17,394 nt of DNA from contig QNDG01000001.1 in the NCBI GenBank assembly GCA_003645915.1, forward strand, positions 1 to 17,394. Direction: 5' to 3'. The position numbers and the translations under genes are program-made. The stretch's first letter is position 1; each line of letters begins with the position of its first letter. The notes under the pieces are model-generated. The model saw nothing but the letters and a program-made list of their open reading frames with translations. It did not search any database and was not told the DNA's origin. Shown in pieces: positions 6,901-15,022 of this stretch. This stretch comes from Candidatus Zhuqueibacterota bacterium. Lineage in GTDB: Bacteria > Zhuqueibacterota > QNDG01.

Positions 6901-7782
6901 ATGGCGTTTAGTATGACAGGAATTGGGTTGTCAACAACCAGAAAAGGCAAAATATCACTTTCTGTGGAAATCAGAACTGTAAACAACAGATTCCTTGATA
7001 TATCGTGTAAGCTACCTTCTTTGCTGATACCATTTGAGCAGGAGATAAAAGATCTGATTAAAACGAAGTTGAGCAGAGGCAAGATTCATGTTTCTGTTTC
7101 AGGAGAGTTTAATCAGGAAGATTCAAGTCTTCCGATAAAAGTAAACAGTGCAAATGTAAAAGCTGTGTCGGATTTGTTGAACCATGTTATTAAAGATGCA
7201 AAATTAGACGAAAAGCCAGGGCTTGATCACTATCTGAATTTTTCTGAAATTTTTGAACCTGTTGAAAAAGAGAATTTTGATGAACAGCTTTGGGAAGCAG
7301 TTGAAGCCGGAGTTAACAACGCACTGGAAAAATTAATAGAAATGCGCAAACAGGAAGGCGATGCTCTTGCATCGGAGCTTGTTAAAAGAATCGGTTTGAT
7401 TGAGGATAATATTAACCAAATTGAAAATCTTGCAAAAAATAATTCAAAAGATGCTTTTGAGAAGATGAAAGAAAGAATTGAGAGTTTAATTGCCAATGTT
7501 GATCTGGATGAAAATCGGCTTTATACTGAAATTGCAATCATAGCAGATAAACTTGACGTCACAGAAGAATGTGTCAGAATGAAGAGTCATCTTGATCTGT
7601 TTGTTGATACTCTGGAAAACAGCCCGTATGTTGGGAAAAAACTCAATTTCCTGCTGCAGGAAATGCACAGAGAGGTAAATACAATAGGATCAAAAGCTTC
7701 AAATTTTAAAATAAACCATCTTGTTGTTGATCTTAAAGAGCAAATTGAAGTTATGCGGGAACAGGTTCAGAATCTGGAGTGA
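6901..7782 (+). CDS. yicC: YicC/YloC family endoribonuclease
   Basis: This 293-residue cytoplasmic protein belongs to the YicC/YloC family; members studied in E. coli and Bacillus cut RNA as metal-dependent endoribonucleases. The N-terminus MAFSMTGIG and the following VEIRTVNNRFLDISCKLP are family signatures. The C-terminal DUF1732-type region is also clear: GKKLNFLLQEMHREVNTIGSKA, then the ending KEQIEVMREQVQNLE. The middle (about residues 100-210) is charged and helical with coiled-coil character. Length is typical. The ribosome binding site is weak; GAGG lies too far upstream. The start is kept because the family N-terminus aligns with it. It is the first gene of the operon and its stop lies 8 nt before the gmk ATG, the same yicC-gmk neighbourhood found in many bacteria. 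Confidence 0.93.
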   Translation: MAFSMTGIGLSTTRKGKISLSVEIRTVNNRFLDISCKLPSLLIPFEQEIKDLIKTKLSRGKIHVSVSGEFNQEDSSLPIKVNSANVKAVSDLLNHVIKDAKLDEKPGLDHYLNFSEIFEPVEKENFDEQLWEAVEAGVNNALEKLIEMRKQEGDALASELVKRIGLIEDNINQIENLAKNNSKDAFEKMKERIESLIANVDLDENRLYTEIAIIADKLDVTEECVRMKSHLDLFVDTLENSPYVGKKLNFLLQEMHREVNTIGSKASNFKINHLVVDLKEQIEVMREQVQNLE

Positions 7783-7790
7783 CGCAAAAT

Positions 7791-8354
7791 ATGAAGAAAG
7801 GGACTTTATTTGTAATTTCATCACCTTCAGGGGGAGGGAAAAGCACCATTATTTCCAGGCTGCTTGATAATGATAAAAATTTAAAATATTCCGTGTCTGC
7901 AACAACAAGAAAGCCGAGAAAGGGTGAAAAAAACGGGGTTGATTATTATTTTTTGACGGAAGATGAATTTAAGGAGAAAATTGAAAAACAAAAATTCCTT
8001 GAATGGGCTGAAGTCCATAATAATTATTACGGAACACTAAGATCTCAGATAGAAAATACGCTGAACAAAGGACATAATGTAATCCTTGATATAGATGTTC
8101 AGGGAGGCTCTTCAGTTAAAAAGATTATGCCGGAAGCTGTTTTAATTTTTTTAATGCCTCCGTCTATTAAAGAGCTTGAAAAAAGATTGAGAAACAGAGG
8201 TACAGATTCGGAGGAGGACATAAAAAAAAGACTTGAAAATGCAAGACATGAAATTGATCAGTCGTCAAAATATGATTTTAAAGTAGTGAACAATGAAATA
8301 AGTGAAACTGTTAATATGGTTGAGAAAATAATTAAGCAATTTAATGAGGTGTGA
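7791..8354 (+). CDS. gmk: Guanylate kinase
   Basis: This cytoplasmic enzyme phosphorylates GMP to GDP with ATP, a required step toward GTP. The protein is 187 residues from the ATG at 7791. The P-loop is SSPSGGGKST (residues 10-19), followed by the GMP-binding region SATTRKPRKGEKNGVDYYF, the EWAEVHNNYYGT segment, ILDIDVQGG and the lid region RLRNRGTDSEEDIKKRLENA. All family blocks are intact. The start could instead be the GTG at 7779, which overlaps the yicC stop and adds four residues; ATG is preferred because MKKGTLFVISSPSG matches usual Gmk N-termini and GGAG at 7776-7779 then lies upstream. rpoZ starts 1 nt after its stop. GDP and GTP made here are precursors of the (p)ppGpp made by the relA/spoT product downstream. 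Confidence 0.95.
   Translation: MKKGTLFVISSPSGGGKSTIISRLLDNDKNLKYSVSATTRKPRKGEKNGVDYYFLTEDEFKEKIEKQKFLEWAEVHNNYYGTLRSQIENTLNKGHNVILDIDVQGGSSVKKIMPEAVLIFLMPPSIKELEKRLRNRGTDSEEDIKKRLENARHEIDQSSKYDFKVVNNEISETVNMVEKIIKQFNEV
8346..8351 (+). promoter_or_regulatory. Ribosome binding site deciding the rpoZ start
   Basis: GAGGTG, located inside the end of gmk, is 4 nt before the ATG at 8356. The alternative in-frame ATG at 8344 has no such site, so 8356 is the better start. Confidence 0.6.
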
Positions 8355-8355
8355 A

Positions 8356-8679
8356 ATGGCAGGTTTATCGTTAGACGAGTTGTATGAGAAATTTGAAAAC
8401 ATATACGAAGCTGTAGAAGTAATGGCTTTAAGAGCACGTCAGGTAACTGATGAGCAAAAACGAGAGATTGAATCGGAGATTTCGATAAAAACCGACTCAG
8501 AGCCGGATGTCGATGAATTCGGATCAATAGAAATTGACAGGAGCGCTCTTAACAGAGAGTTTAAGAAGTTTCCTAAACCTACTGTTGTAGCTATAAACGA
8601 AGCACTTAGGGATGAAATTGAGTTCAGATATATTTCTCCTGAAGAAGAAACTCCGGGCAAAGAGAAAAAAGAGAAATAA
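8356..8679 (+). CDS. rpoZ: RNA polymerase omega subunit
   Basis: This small protein (107 residues from the ATG at 8356) binds the beta-prime subunit of RNA polymerase, helps its assembly and in some bacteria forms part of a ppGpp site. The recognisable blocks are YEAVEVMALRARQVTDEQK, equivalent to the omega helix with its ARRARQ-like stretch, and KPTVVAINEALRDEIEFRY, equivalent to the KPTxxAxxE segment. About 25 residues between them (EISIKTDSEPDVDEFGSI) are acidic and more variable, and the C-terminus is a charged tail (PGKEKKEK). Omega is poorly conserved, so position right after gmk adds much of the confidence. coaBC starts 3 nt downstream, giving the well-known gmk-rpoZ-coaBC order. Confidence 0.87.
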   Translation: MAGLSLDELYEKFENIYEAVEVMALRARQVTDEQKREIESEISIKTDSEPDVDEFGSIEIDRSALNREFKKFPKPTVVAINEALRDEIEFRYISPEEETPGKEKKEK

Positions 8680-8682
8680 CCA

Positions 8683-9891
8683 GTGCAGTTAAAGCGTCTT
8701 ACAAATAAAAATATTGTGCTTGGTATTACCGGAAGCATTGCAGCCTACAAAGCCTGTGATATTATCAGGATGCTGAAAAAAGAGGGCGCTGATGTTAAAG
8801 TTGTAACTACAGATAATGCATTGAAATTTATTACGCCATTAGCACTTGAAACTCTTTCGGGAAATGAAGTCGTAAAGGAAATGTTTCCGGAGCACAGGGT
8901 TGTAAAAACAAGGCATATATCAATTGCAGAATGGGCAGATGCAATTCTTATTGCACCTGCCACTGCTAATGTTATCGGTAAAATCGCTTCAGGTATAGCG
9001 GATGATTTTTTAACCACCTTAGTCATGGCTTCAAGAGCTCCTGTGGTTATTGCTCCTGCAATGGATTACGAAATGGTGACCAATCCCATTTACCTTGAAA
9101 ATTGTAAAAAACTTGAAAAGCATAATTTTACTTTTGTCCCTACAGAGGAAGGCCCGCTTGCAAGCGGAGCTGTGGGCCCGGGGAGACTGGCAAAATACGA
9201 TATAATATTAAACCGGGTTCTGTTTTCGCTTCAGAAAAAGAGCGTCCTTAAGGGGAAGAAAGTACTTGTATCTGCAGGACCCACAATAGAACCCATTGAT
9301 CCTGTACGTTTTATATCAAATTATTCAACAGGTAAAATGGGATTTGCCGTTGCAGAAGCTGCTGTAATAAGGGGGGCAGATGTAATACTTGTAACAGGCC
9401 AGGTAAGTATTGATGTACCGTTCGGTGTTAAGTGCATAAAAGTTGGCACTGCAGCTGATATGGAAAAAGCAATTTTAGATGAGATCTCAGAGGCAGACGT
9501 GCTTATTATGGCTGCAGCAGTTGCTGATTACAGGGTTGAAAAGTATTCCGGAAATAAAATTAAAAAATCCGGGGATTTAACTCTTAAGTTGAAAAAAAAC
9601 AAAGATATAATTAATTCAGTACTGGAAAAGAAAAGGCCCAAAGTACTTGTTGGCTTTGCAATGGAAACAAATGACAGCGAGAAAAATGCTGTTAATAAAT
9701 TAAAAGACAAAAAACTTGATTTTATATGCATGAACAATCTTTATGATGAAGGTGCAGGGTTTGCAAAGGATACAAATAAAGTGACAATATTTGAAAAAAA
9801 CGGAAGTGCTGAGGAACTGCCTGTAATGAGCAAATTCGGACTTGCAGAAAAGATTCTTGACAAGGTTGAGAAATATTTCAGGGAAAATTAG
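8683..9891 (+). CDS. coaBC: Bifunctional phosphopantothenoylcysteine decarboxylase / phosphopantothenate-cysteine ligase
   Basis: This 402-residue enzyme carries out two consecutive steps of coenzyme A synthesis: ligation of cysteine to 4'-phosphopantothenate (CoaB) and FMN-dependent decarboxylation of the product (CoaC). Residues 10-185 are the CoaC flavoprotein: IVLGITGSIAAYKA, active-site His78 in RHISIAEWAD, APATANVIGK, PAMD (125-128) and the flap LASGAVGPGRLA. Residues ~190-400 are CoaB: VLVSAGPTIEPIDPVRFISN, STGKMG, MAAAVADYR, and NKIKKSG with the conserved lysine. The decarboxylase motif reads PAMD where many enzymes have PAMN; I recall the Asp form from Bacteroidetes sequences. The start is the GTG at 8683 with only a weak purine-rich ribosome site, so translation may be coupled to rpoZ. 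udg begins directly after its stop. Confidence 0.95.
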   Translation: MQLKRLTNKNIVLGITGSIAAYKACDIIRMLKKEGADVKVVTTDNALKFITPLALETLSGNEVVKEMFPEHRVVKTRHISIAEWADAILIAPATANVIGKIASGIADDFLTTLVMASRAPVVIAPAMDYEMVTNPIYLENCKKLEKHNFTFVPTEEGPLASGAVGPGRLAKYDIILNRVLFSLQKKSVLKGKKVLVSAGPTIEPIDPVRFISNYSTGKMGFAVAEAAVIRGADVILVTGQVSIDVPFGVKCIKVGTAADMEKAILDEISEADVLIMAAAVADYRVEKYSGNKIKKSGDLTLKLKKNKDIINSVLEKKRPKVLVGFAMETNDSEKNAVNKLKDKKLDFICMNNLYDEGAGFAKDTNKVTIFEKNGSAEELPVMSKFGLAEKILDKVEKYFREN

Positions 9892-10611
9892 TTGATTGAG
9901 CAGCATAAAACATATATCGATTTGGTGAGAAATTATTTTCATTTTCAGCAGAATGTTTACGGAGAAGAGATTCTTCTCGATAAACCTGTGCACTTACTTT
10001 TTCAGACTGAAAAAGATCGTTCAGAGCCGGGACTTAGTCTTATTGAAGAAAAGGTAATGCAATGCAGCAGATGCAGTTTACATAAAGGGGTACATAAAAA
10101 AGTTTTTGGAGAGGGCTCAAAAGAAGCAAAACTCCTTATAGTAGGTGAGGCACCTGGAAGAGAAGAAGATTTGCAGGGGAAACCCTTTGTGGGAAAAGCA
10201 GGCGAACTTCTGACAAAAATTCTGAAAGCTATAGATTTTACCAGAGATGAAGTATATATTTGTAATATACTGAAATGCAGGCCGCCTCAGAACCGTGACC
10301 CTGATCCGCAAGAGATTAAAATGTGTTTTCCGTTTCTTGAAGAGCAGGTAAGTGTAATTAAACCGGAAATTATACTTGCTCTCGGAAGGTTTGCAGGGCA
10401 GACATTGCTGAATACACAAACTTCCCTTGCCAGGCTCAGAAATGAAATACATCAGTATAAGGGCATCCCTGTTTTTGTAACTTATCATCCTGCTGCACTT
10501 TTAAGGGACGCAAAAAAAAAGTACGATGTATGGGAAGATGTGCAGAGGCTCAGAAAGGCATACGATAATCTTGTGGGAGATAAACCTGAATGGCAGCCCG
10601 GGAAAAAATAG
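9892..10611 (+). CDS. udg: Family-4 uracil-DNA glycosylase with a [4Fe-4S] cluster
   Basis: This 239-residue repair enzyme removes uracil from DNA, the first step of base-excision repair after cytosine deamination. Four cysteines fit the iron-sulfur cluster of family 4: Cys58 and Cys61 (CSRC), Cys129 (NILKCRPP) and Cys145 (IKMCFPFL). Catalytic and uracil-binding blocks are GEAPGREED (85-93), GKPFVGKAGELL, NRDP and HPAALLR near the end. About 55 residues precede the first cysteine, longer than the minimal archaeal and Thermus enzymes. The start is the TTG at 9892, directly after the coaBC stop, with AGGGA at 9880-9884. Its last 22 bases overlap dnaB in another frame, pointing to translational coupling with the replicative helicase. 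Confidence 0.9.
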   Translation: MIEQHKTYIDLVRNYFHFQQNVYGEEILLDKPVHLLFQTEKDRSEPGLSLIEEKVMQCSRCSLHKGVHKKVFGEGSKEAKLLIVGEAPGREEDLQGKPFVGKAGELLTKILKAIDFTRDEVYICNILKCRPPQNRDPDPQEIKMCFPFLEEQVSVIKPEIILALGRFAGQTLLNTQTSLARLRNEIHQYKGIPVFVTYHPAALLRDAKKKYDVWEDVQRLRKAYDNLVGDKPEWQPGKK

Positions 10612-11996
10612 ACAACAACAAAGACAAAAAAGGCGGAAACGTATTTGACAGAGTTCCTCCTCAGTCTATAGAAGCGGAAAAGGCTGTTTTAGGCTCCATG
10701 CTTCTTGATAACGACTGCATTGGAAAAGTTGTCGAAATACTGGAGCCGGAATCTTTTTATAAAACCGCACATCGAAAAATATTTTTATCTTGTCTTGAAC
10801 TTTACCAGAAAAACGAACCTATTGATGTGATCACTTTATCGGAAAATTTAAAAAGGAATAAAATTCTTGATGATGTAGGCGGGGCCTATTATCTTACCGA
10901 GCTTTCGGAGGCTGTTCCTTCTTCTGCAAACATTGACTATCATGTCAGAATTGTGCATGAAAAATATCTTTTGCGAAGACTTATTCAGGAATCTGCAGGT
11001 ATTGCAAGAGACTGCTATGAAGCTCAGGAAGATGCGGACAATATAATTGACAGATCCGAACAGCGTATTTTCGGAATTTCCGATAAGCAAAAGAGAAGGG
11101 GATTTCAATCAATAAAAGAAGTTGTAAGTGATGCTTTCCATAAGATTGACGTGATTAACAAACGCGGAGGAAAAGTTACAGGAATTCCTACAGGTTTTGA
11201 TAAATTGGATGAATTGACATCTGGATTTCAAACATCAGAGTTGATTATTATAGCTGGAAGACCTTCAATGGGGAAAACTGCGTTTGCACTGAATATTGCA
11301 AGAAATGCTGCTGCTGAAAAATTTTCTGTTGGTTTTTTCAGCCTTGAAATGTCCAGTGATCAGCTTGCAATGAGACTTTTGTCAGCTGAAGCGAGGATTG
11401 ATGCTCATGCAGTACGAACGGGGAAAATGTCGAATAAAGACTGGAACAGGCTTGGTACAAATGCCGGTAAAATTACAAATCTTGCTATTTATGTTGATGA
11501 TTCTCCAGGAATAAGTGTTCTTGAGCTGAGAGCAAAAGCAAGAAGACTTAAAAAAGAAAAAAATATTGATATGATTATGATAGATTATCTGCAGCTGATG
11601 CAGGGGCCTAAAAATTCCGAAAGCAGACAGCAGGAAATTTCAATGATATCAAGATCCTTAAAAGCTTTAGCTAAAGAACTTGACGTGCCTGTTGTAGCTC
11701 TGTCTCAGCTGTCAAGAGCTGTTGAAACCAGAGGTGGTGATAAGCGCCCCATGCTTTCTGACCTGAGAGAATCAGGGGCTATTGAACAGGATGCTGATGT
11801 TGTTTTATTTGTTTACAGACCGGAATTTTATATGACAAAAGAAGAAGCGCAAAGCAAGAATGTTGAAGGAAAGGCCGAAATAATTATTGGTAAACAGAGA
11901 AACGGGCCTGTAGGAACCGTAAACCTCACATTCTTAAAGCGATTTGCAAAGTTTGAAAATTATGCATTTGACGAAGAAAGTGTAGTGCCGTTCTGA
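10590..11996 (+). CDS. dnaB: Replicative DNA helicase DnaB
   Basis: This 468-residue hexameric helicase unwinds DNA ahead of the replication fork. The N-terminal primase-interacting domain starts at PPQSIEAEKAVLGSML (residue ~23). The RecA-like motor domain follows a linker containing GIPTGFDKLDELTSGF and has the Walker A motif GRPSMGKTAF, Walker B in IDMIMIDYLQLM, LSQLSRAVETRGGDKRPMLSDLRESGAIEQDADVV, of which the Arg-rich part faces the neighbouring subunit, and the terminal KQRNGPVGT. No intein is present and the length is normal. The ATG at 10590 lies inside udg, and no other usable start codon occurs before the conserved domain, so the 22-base overlap is real. GGGAG at 10575-10579 is the ribosome site. 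relA/spoT starts 2 nt after its stop. Confidence 0.97.
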   Translation: MAAREKIDNNKDKKGGNVFDRVPPQSIEAEKAVLGSMLLDNDCIGKVVEILEPESFYKTAHRKIFLSCLELYQKNEPIDVITLSENLKRNKILDDVGGAYYLTELSEAVPSSANIDYHVRIVHEKYLLRRLIQESAGIARDCYEAQEDADNIIDRSEQRIFGISDKQKRRGFQSIKEVVSDAFHKIDVINKRGGKVTGIPTGFDKLDELTSGFQTSELIIIAGRPSMGKTAFALNIARNAAAEKFSVGFFSLEMSSDQLAMRLLSAEARIDAHAVRTGKMSNKDWNRLGTNAGKITNLAIYVDDSPGISVLELRAKARRLKKEKNIDMIMIDYLQLMQGPKNSESRQQEISMISRSLKALAKELDVPVVALSQLSRAVETRGGDKRPMLSDLRESGAIEQDADVVLFVYRPEFYMTKEEAQSKNVEGKAEIIIGKQRNGPVGTVNLTFLKRFAKFENYAFDEESVVPF

Positions 11997-11998
11997 TT

Positions 11999-14218
11999 AT
12001 GAGTACAGCCGCAAAAAAAATATCCGAAAAAACAAGAAATCTTGATGAGTACAGGAACAAGTACAAACGGGAATTCAGCAAGATTCTTAATGCAATTACA
12101 AAATATCATAAAAATCCTAATTTGATTCTTCTTAAAAAAGCTTTTGTTTTTGCCCTTGATGCCCACAAAGATCAGATGAGAAAATCCGGAGAACCATATA
12201 TAACCCACTGTCTTGAGACTGCTAAAATTCTTGCAGAGTTAAGGATGGATGATGCCACTATAGCAGCGGGTTTATTACATGATGTTGTGGAAGATACAGG
12301 AGTATCAATTGAAATCGTAAAGGATACTTTTGGATTTGAGATTGCACAACTGGTTGACGGTGTAACAAAGATAGGTGAGATTAAATTTAAAAGCGCGGTT
12401 GAAAAGCAGGCGGAAAATTTCCGAAAGATGATTTTTTCCATGATTGAAGATCTGAGGGTTATTTTTATTAAGTTTGCAGACAGACTACACAACATGCGGA
12501 CTCTTCAGTACTTACCGGAGAAAAAGGCAAAGAGAATTGCACTTGAAACCAGAGAGGTTTATTCCCCACTTGCTCACAGATTCGGAATTGCAAGAATTAA
12601 GTGGGAGCTTGATGATCTTGCATTTAAATTTCTTGAGCCCGAAGATTATAATAATGTAAAAAGTCAGATTGAAGAGAGAACCAGCTTAAGAGAAAAATAT
12701 GTCGAAAAGGTTGTTGATCCTATTGTTAAAGAGTTGGAAAGTGCAGGAATAAAAGCAAGAGTTCAGAGCAGGGTAAAGAGTTTGTATTCAGTTTATCGCA
12801 AAATGCGCGATAAAAACAGATCATTTGAAGAAGTTTATGATTTAATTGCAATACGGATTATTCTGAAACAAATTACTGACTGTTATTTTACTCTTGGAGT
12901 TGTCCACAAACTATACACTCCTTTATATGACAGATTTAAGGATTACATTGCTGTACCTAAACTGAATATGTACCAGTCTTTGCATACAACTGTTGTAGGG
13001 CCGGAAGGGAATATGTTTGAAATTCAGATCCGTACAGAAGAGATGCATAAAATTGCAGAGATAGGTATTGCGGCGCACTGGAAGTACAAAGAGGGGAAAG
13101 AATCTGAGGACGAACTGGACAAATACAGCGCATGGTTAAGAGAGATGATTGATCTTGAAGGGGATCATCTCAATGCTGAAGAGTATATGGATATACTCAA
13201 AACTAATCTGTATCAGTCCGAAGTTTTTGTGTTTACACCAAAAGGCGATCTTATTAAACTGCCAATAGGCTCAACTCCTGTTGATTTTGGATTTGCAATT
13301 CATACTGATATAGGTATGCACTGTCTTGGAGCCAAGGTTAACGGTAAGATAGTTCCGTTGAATTCAAAACTAAAGAGCGGTGATACTGTTGAAATTTTGA
13401 CATCTGATAATCAGACTCCGAGCCAGGACTGGATTACTTTTGTAAAAACATCAAAAGCAAAGGGTAAAATCAAAAGGTGGTTTAAAGAGACTCAGATTGT
13501 TGAAGCGGAAAAAATCGGAAGAGAAATACTTGAAAGAGGCCTTAAACGCTACAGGGTAAATGCCACTAAAAAAGAGATCGTGGAAGCGGTAAAGACTCTC
13601 GAAATATTTAATATAGAACAGCTTTATATAAATCTTGGGCAGGGTGACATATCTCTTTATAAAGTAATAAAAGAGATTGATCCGGAAAAATTCAAACGAA
13701 TAAAAAAACAGCAGGAAAAAGAAGAGTTAATTAAAAAATTTGTAACCCGGGCAAGAGGATCAAGCAAGGGAATAAGAGTGCACGGTGCGGATAATCTGCT
13801 GATTAATTTTGCTTCATGCTGCACTCCTGTGCCAGGTGATCCTATAACCGGATTTGTTACAAAGGGCAGGGGTATTGTTGTACACAGAAGAGACTGCCCT
13901 AATGCCATTAATTTAATGAACCAGCCGGAGCGTAATATTAATGTTGCATGGGATAATACGGAACAGCAGAATTTTATTGTACAGTTAAAACTTATTTCAA
14001 CCGAAAGAAAACATCTTATGAAAGATGTCGCAGAAGTAGTTGCTTCACTGGACACTGATATAGTGCAGATAAATCTTAATAAAAAGAATGATGTAATCAG
14101 CCTTAACATGGTTGTTGAAGTTAAAGATATTTCTCATCTGACAAAGATAAAAAGAAAGTTGAGTAATTTAAAAGGTGTAATCTCAGTTGAAAGGGATAAT
14201 TCTCAATATACAGAATAA
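11999..14218 (+). CDS. Bifunctional (p)ppGpp synthetase/hydrolase, RelA/SpoT (Rel) type
   Basis: This 739-residue enzyme makes and degrades the alarmone (p)ppGpp and controls the stringent response. The HD hydrolase domain is intact: His70 (PYITH), LLHDVVEDT with His94 and Asp95, and FADRLHNMRTL with Asp161. The synthetase domain has DLIAIRI, RFKDYIAVPK (312-321), YQSLHTTV and EIQIRT. The RFKD form is the one found in bifunctional enzymes, not in synthetase-only RelA. A TGS domain (about 407-470), a helical region, a Cys-rich RIS segment (NFASCCTPVPGD, then HRRDCPNA) and a C-terminal ACT domain (about 665-739) complete the usual long architecture. The ATG at 11999 has no recognisable Shine-Dalgarno and follows dnaB by 2 nt, suggesting coupling. 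The gmk-rpoZ-(p)ppGpp enzyme association is known from enteric bacteria. Confidence 0.96.
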   Translation: MSTAAKKISEKTRNLDEYRNKYKREFSKILNAITKYHKNPNLILLKKAFVFALDAHKDQMRKSGEPYITHCLETAKILAELRMDDATIAAGLLHDVVEDTGVSIEIVKDTFGFEIAQLVDGVTKIGEIKFKSAVEKQAENFRKMIFSMIEDLRVIFIKFADRLHNMRTLQYLPEKKAKRIALETREVYSPLAHRFGIARIKWELDDLAFKFLEPEDYNNVKSQIEERTSLREKYVEKVVDPIVKELESAGIKARVQSRVKSLYSVYRKMRDKNRSFEEVYDLIAIRIILKQITDCYFTLGVVHKLYTPLYDRFKDYIAVPKLNMYQSLHTTVVGPEGNMFEIQIRTEEMHKIAEIGIAAHWKYKEGKESEDELDKYSAWLREMIDLEGDHLNAEEYMDILKTNLYQSEVFVFTPKGDLIKLPIGSTPVDFGFAIHTDIGMHCLGAKVNGKIVPLNSKLKSGDTVEILTSDNQTPSQDWITFVKTSKAKGKIKRWFKETQIVEAEKIGREILERGLKRYRVNATKKEIVEAVKTLEIFNIEQLYINLGQGDISLYKVIKEIDPEKFKRIKKQQEKEELIKKFVTRARGSSKGIRVHGADNLLINFASCCTPVPGDPITGFVTKGRGIVVHRRDCPNAINLMNQPERNINVAWDNTEQQNFIVQLKLISTERKHLMKDVAEVVASLDTDIVQINLNKKNDVISLNMVVEVKDISHLTKIKRKLSNLKGVISVERDNSQYTE

Positions 14219-14243
14219 TATCTGACCCAATGTTTAATTAAAT

Positions 14244-14250
14244 AAAGGAG
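14244..14250 (+). promoter_or_regulatory. Strong ribosome binding site of the HU-family gene
   Basis: AAAGGAG ends 7 nt before the ATG at 14258. It contrasts with the weak or absent sites of several upstream genes in the same operon and fits high expression of a nucleoid protein. Confidence 0.7.
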
Positions 14251-14257
14251 TTAATCA

Positions 14258-14572
14258 ATGGGGAACATGAAAACTGTAACAAAAAAGGATGTGGCAAAAA
14301 GAACGGCAAAACTTGTAAATGAACGTATTTATGTCACAGAAAAGGTTGTTGATGGTGTTTTTACAGCTTTAAGAGAATTTATGACAGAAGCTGATCCTGA
14401 GATCAGAATTGAAATCCGGGATTTCGGTGTGTTTGAGGTTAAAAAAACAAAACCCAAGCCAAAAGCAAGGAATCCAAAAACAGGTGAAATAATTTATGTT
14501 CCTGCAAGAAGAAAAACCCACTTTAAAGCAGGAAAGATTTTAAAAGAGATTTTAAAAACTCCCTTAGAATAG
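14258..14572 (+). CDS. HU/IHF-family nucleoid DNA-binding protein
   Basis: This 104-residue protein is a histone-like HU/IHF family member that bends DNA as a dimer. The N-terminal helices (TKKDVAKRTAKL) are followed by IEIRDFGVFEVKKTKPK, corresponding to the GFGxF segment, and by the DNA-binding arm ARNPKTGEIIYVPARRKTHF with the conserved RNPKTGE and a proline near the arm tip, then KAGKILKEIL. It is about 10-14 residues longer than a minimal HU, mostly at the N-terminus. The sequence does not decide between HU and IHF; the acidic stretch EADPEIRIE is variable. It lies 39 nt after relA/spoT, the largest gap inside the operon, and has its own strong ribosome site. A separate promoter in the end of relA/spoT is possible but not convincing by eye. 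Confidence 0.92.
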   Translation: MGNMKTVTKKDVAKRTAKLVNERIYVTEKVVDGVFTALREFMTEADPEIRIEIRDFGVFEVKKTKPKPKARNPKTGEIIYVPARRKTHFKAGKILKEILKTPLE

Positions 14573-14574
14573 AG

Positions 14575-15012
14575 TTGAATAAATTGAGCCGTATTGTCTG
14601 CATTGATTACGGCAGGAAAAAGCTTGGAATTGCTATGAGTGATCCGTTGGGTATAACAGCTCAACCGTTTGACACATGGCACAATCTTTCAAGAAAACAG
14701 ATTCTTGATAAGATAAAAGATCTTATTGATGATTATGGTGTGGATCGTATTGTAGTGGGCCTGCCGCTTACTCTAAAAGGTGAAAAAGGCAAAATTGCTG
14801 ATTTTGCAATTGAGTTTGTATCTTTTTTAAGAGATAACCTTCATATCAAGGTTGTTATGTGGGATGAGAGAATGAGTTCAAAAATTGCAGTACGGACATT
14901 GCAGGCTCTTGGCAAAAAACCAAGTAAGAACAGAAATAAAATTGATAAAATTGCAGCATCAGTCATATTACAGGATTATATGACTTTTATTGGGAATTCC
15001 GCTGGTAATTGA
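14575..15012 (+). CDS. ruvX: RuvX/YqgF family Holliday junction resolvase-like nuclease
   Basis: This 145-residue RNase H-fold protein belongs to the YqgF/RuvX family, linked in different bacteria to Holliday junction resolution and 16S pre-rRNA 5' end processing. Visible blocks are CIDYGRKKLGIAMSDP with the first catalytic Asp, VVGLPLTLKGEKG, VVMWDERMSSKIA with the conserved DER, and IDKIAASVILQDYM with the last Asp. Length is typical. The start is uncertain: TTG at 14575, 2 nt after the HU gene, or TTG at 14584; neither has a good Shine-Dalgarno, though AGAG at 14571-14574 would favour the second. The conserved domain begins right after, so the protein differs by only three residues. Confidence 0.92.
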   Translation: MNKLSRIVCIDYGRKKLGIAMSDPLGITAQPFDTWHNLSRKQILDKIKDLIDDYGVDRIVVGLPLTLKGEKGKIADFAIEFVSFLRDNLHIKVVMWDERMSSKIAVRTLQALGKKPSKNRNKIDKIAASVILQDYMTFIGNSAGN

Positions 15013-15017
15013 GAGGA
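15012..15017 (+). promoter_or_regulatory. Ribosome binding site deciding the lnt start
   Basis: AGAGGA lies 5 nt before the GTG at 15023 and overlaps the ruvX stop. This supports GTG at 15023 over the upstream in-frame TTG at 14990, which lies inside ruvX and would add 11 non-family residues. Confidence 0.65.
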
Positions 15018-15022
15018 TTTTT

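Noticed and set aside
10117..10488. 123-codon open frame on the - strand within udg
   Set aside because: It is antisense to the cysteine-cluster and catalytic motifs of the glycosylase and has no domain of its own.
13657..14109. 150-codon open frame on the - strand within relA/spoT
   Set aside because: It lies fully opposite the RIS and ACT part of a well-conserved enzyme and has no recognisable features; it is a shadow frame.
14990..15022. Upstream TTG start for lnt
   Set aside because: It would overlap ruvX and add residues unlike Lnt N-termini, while GTG at 15023 has AGAGGA at the right distance.
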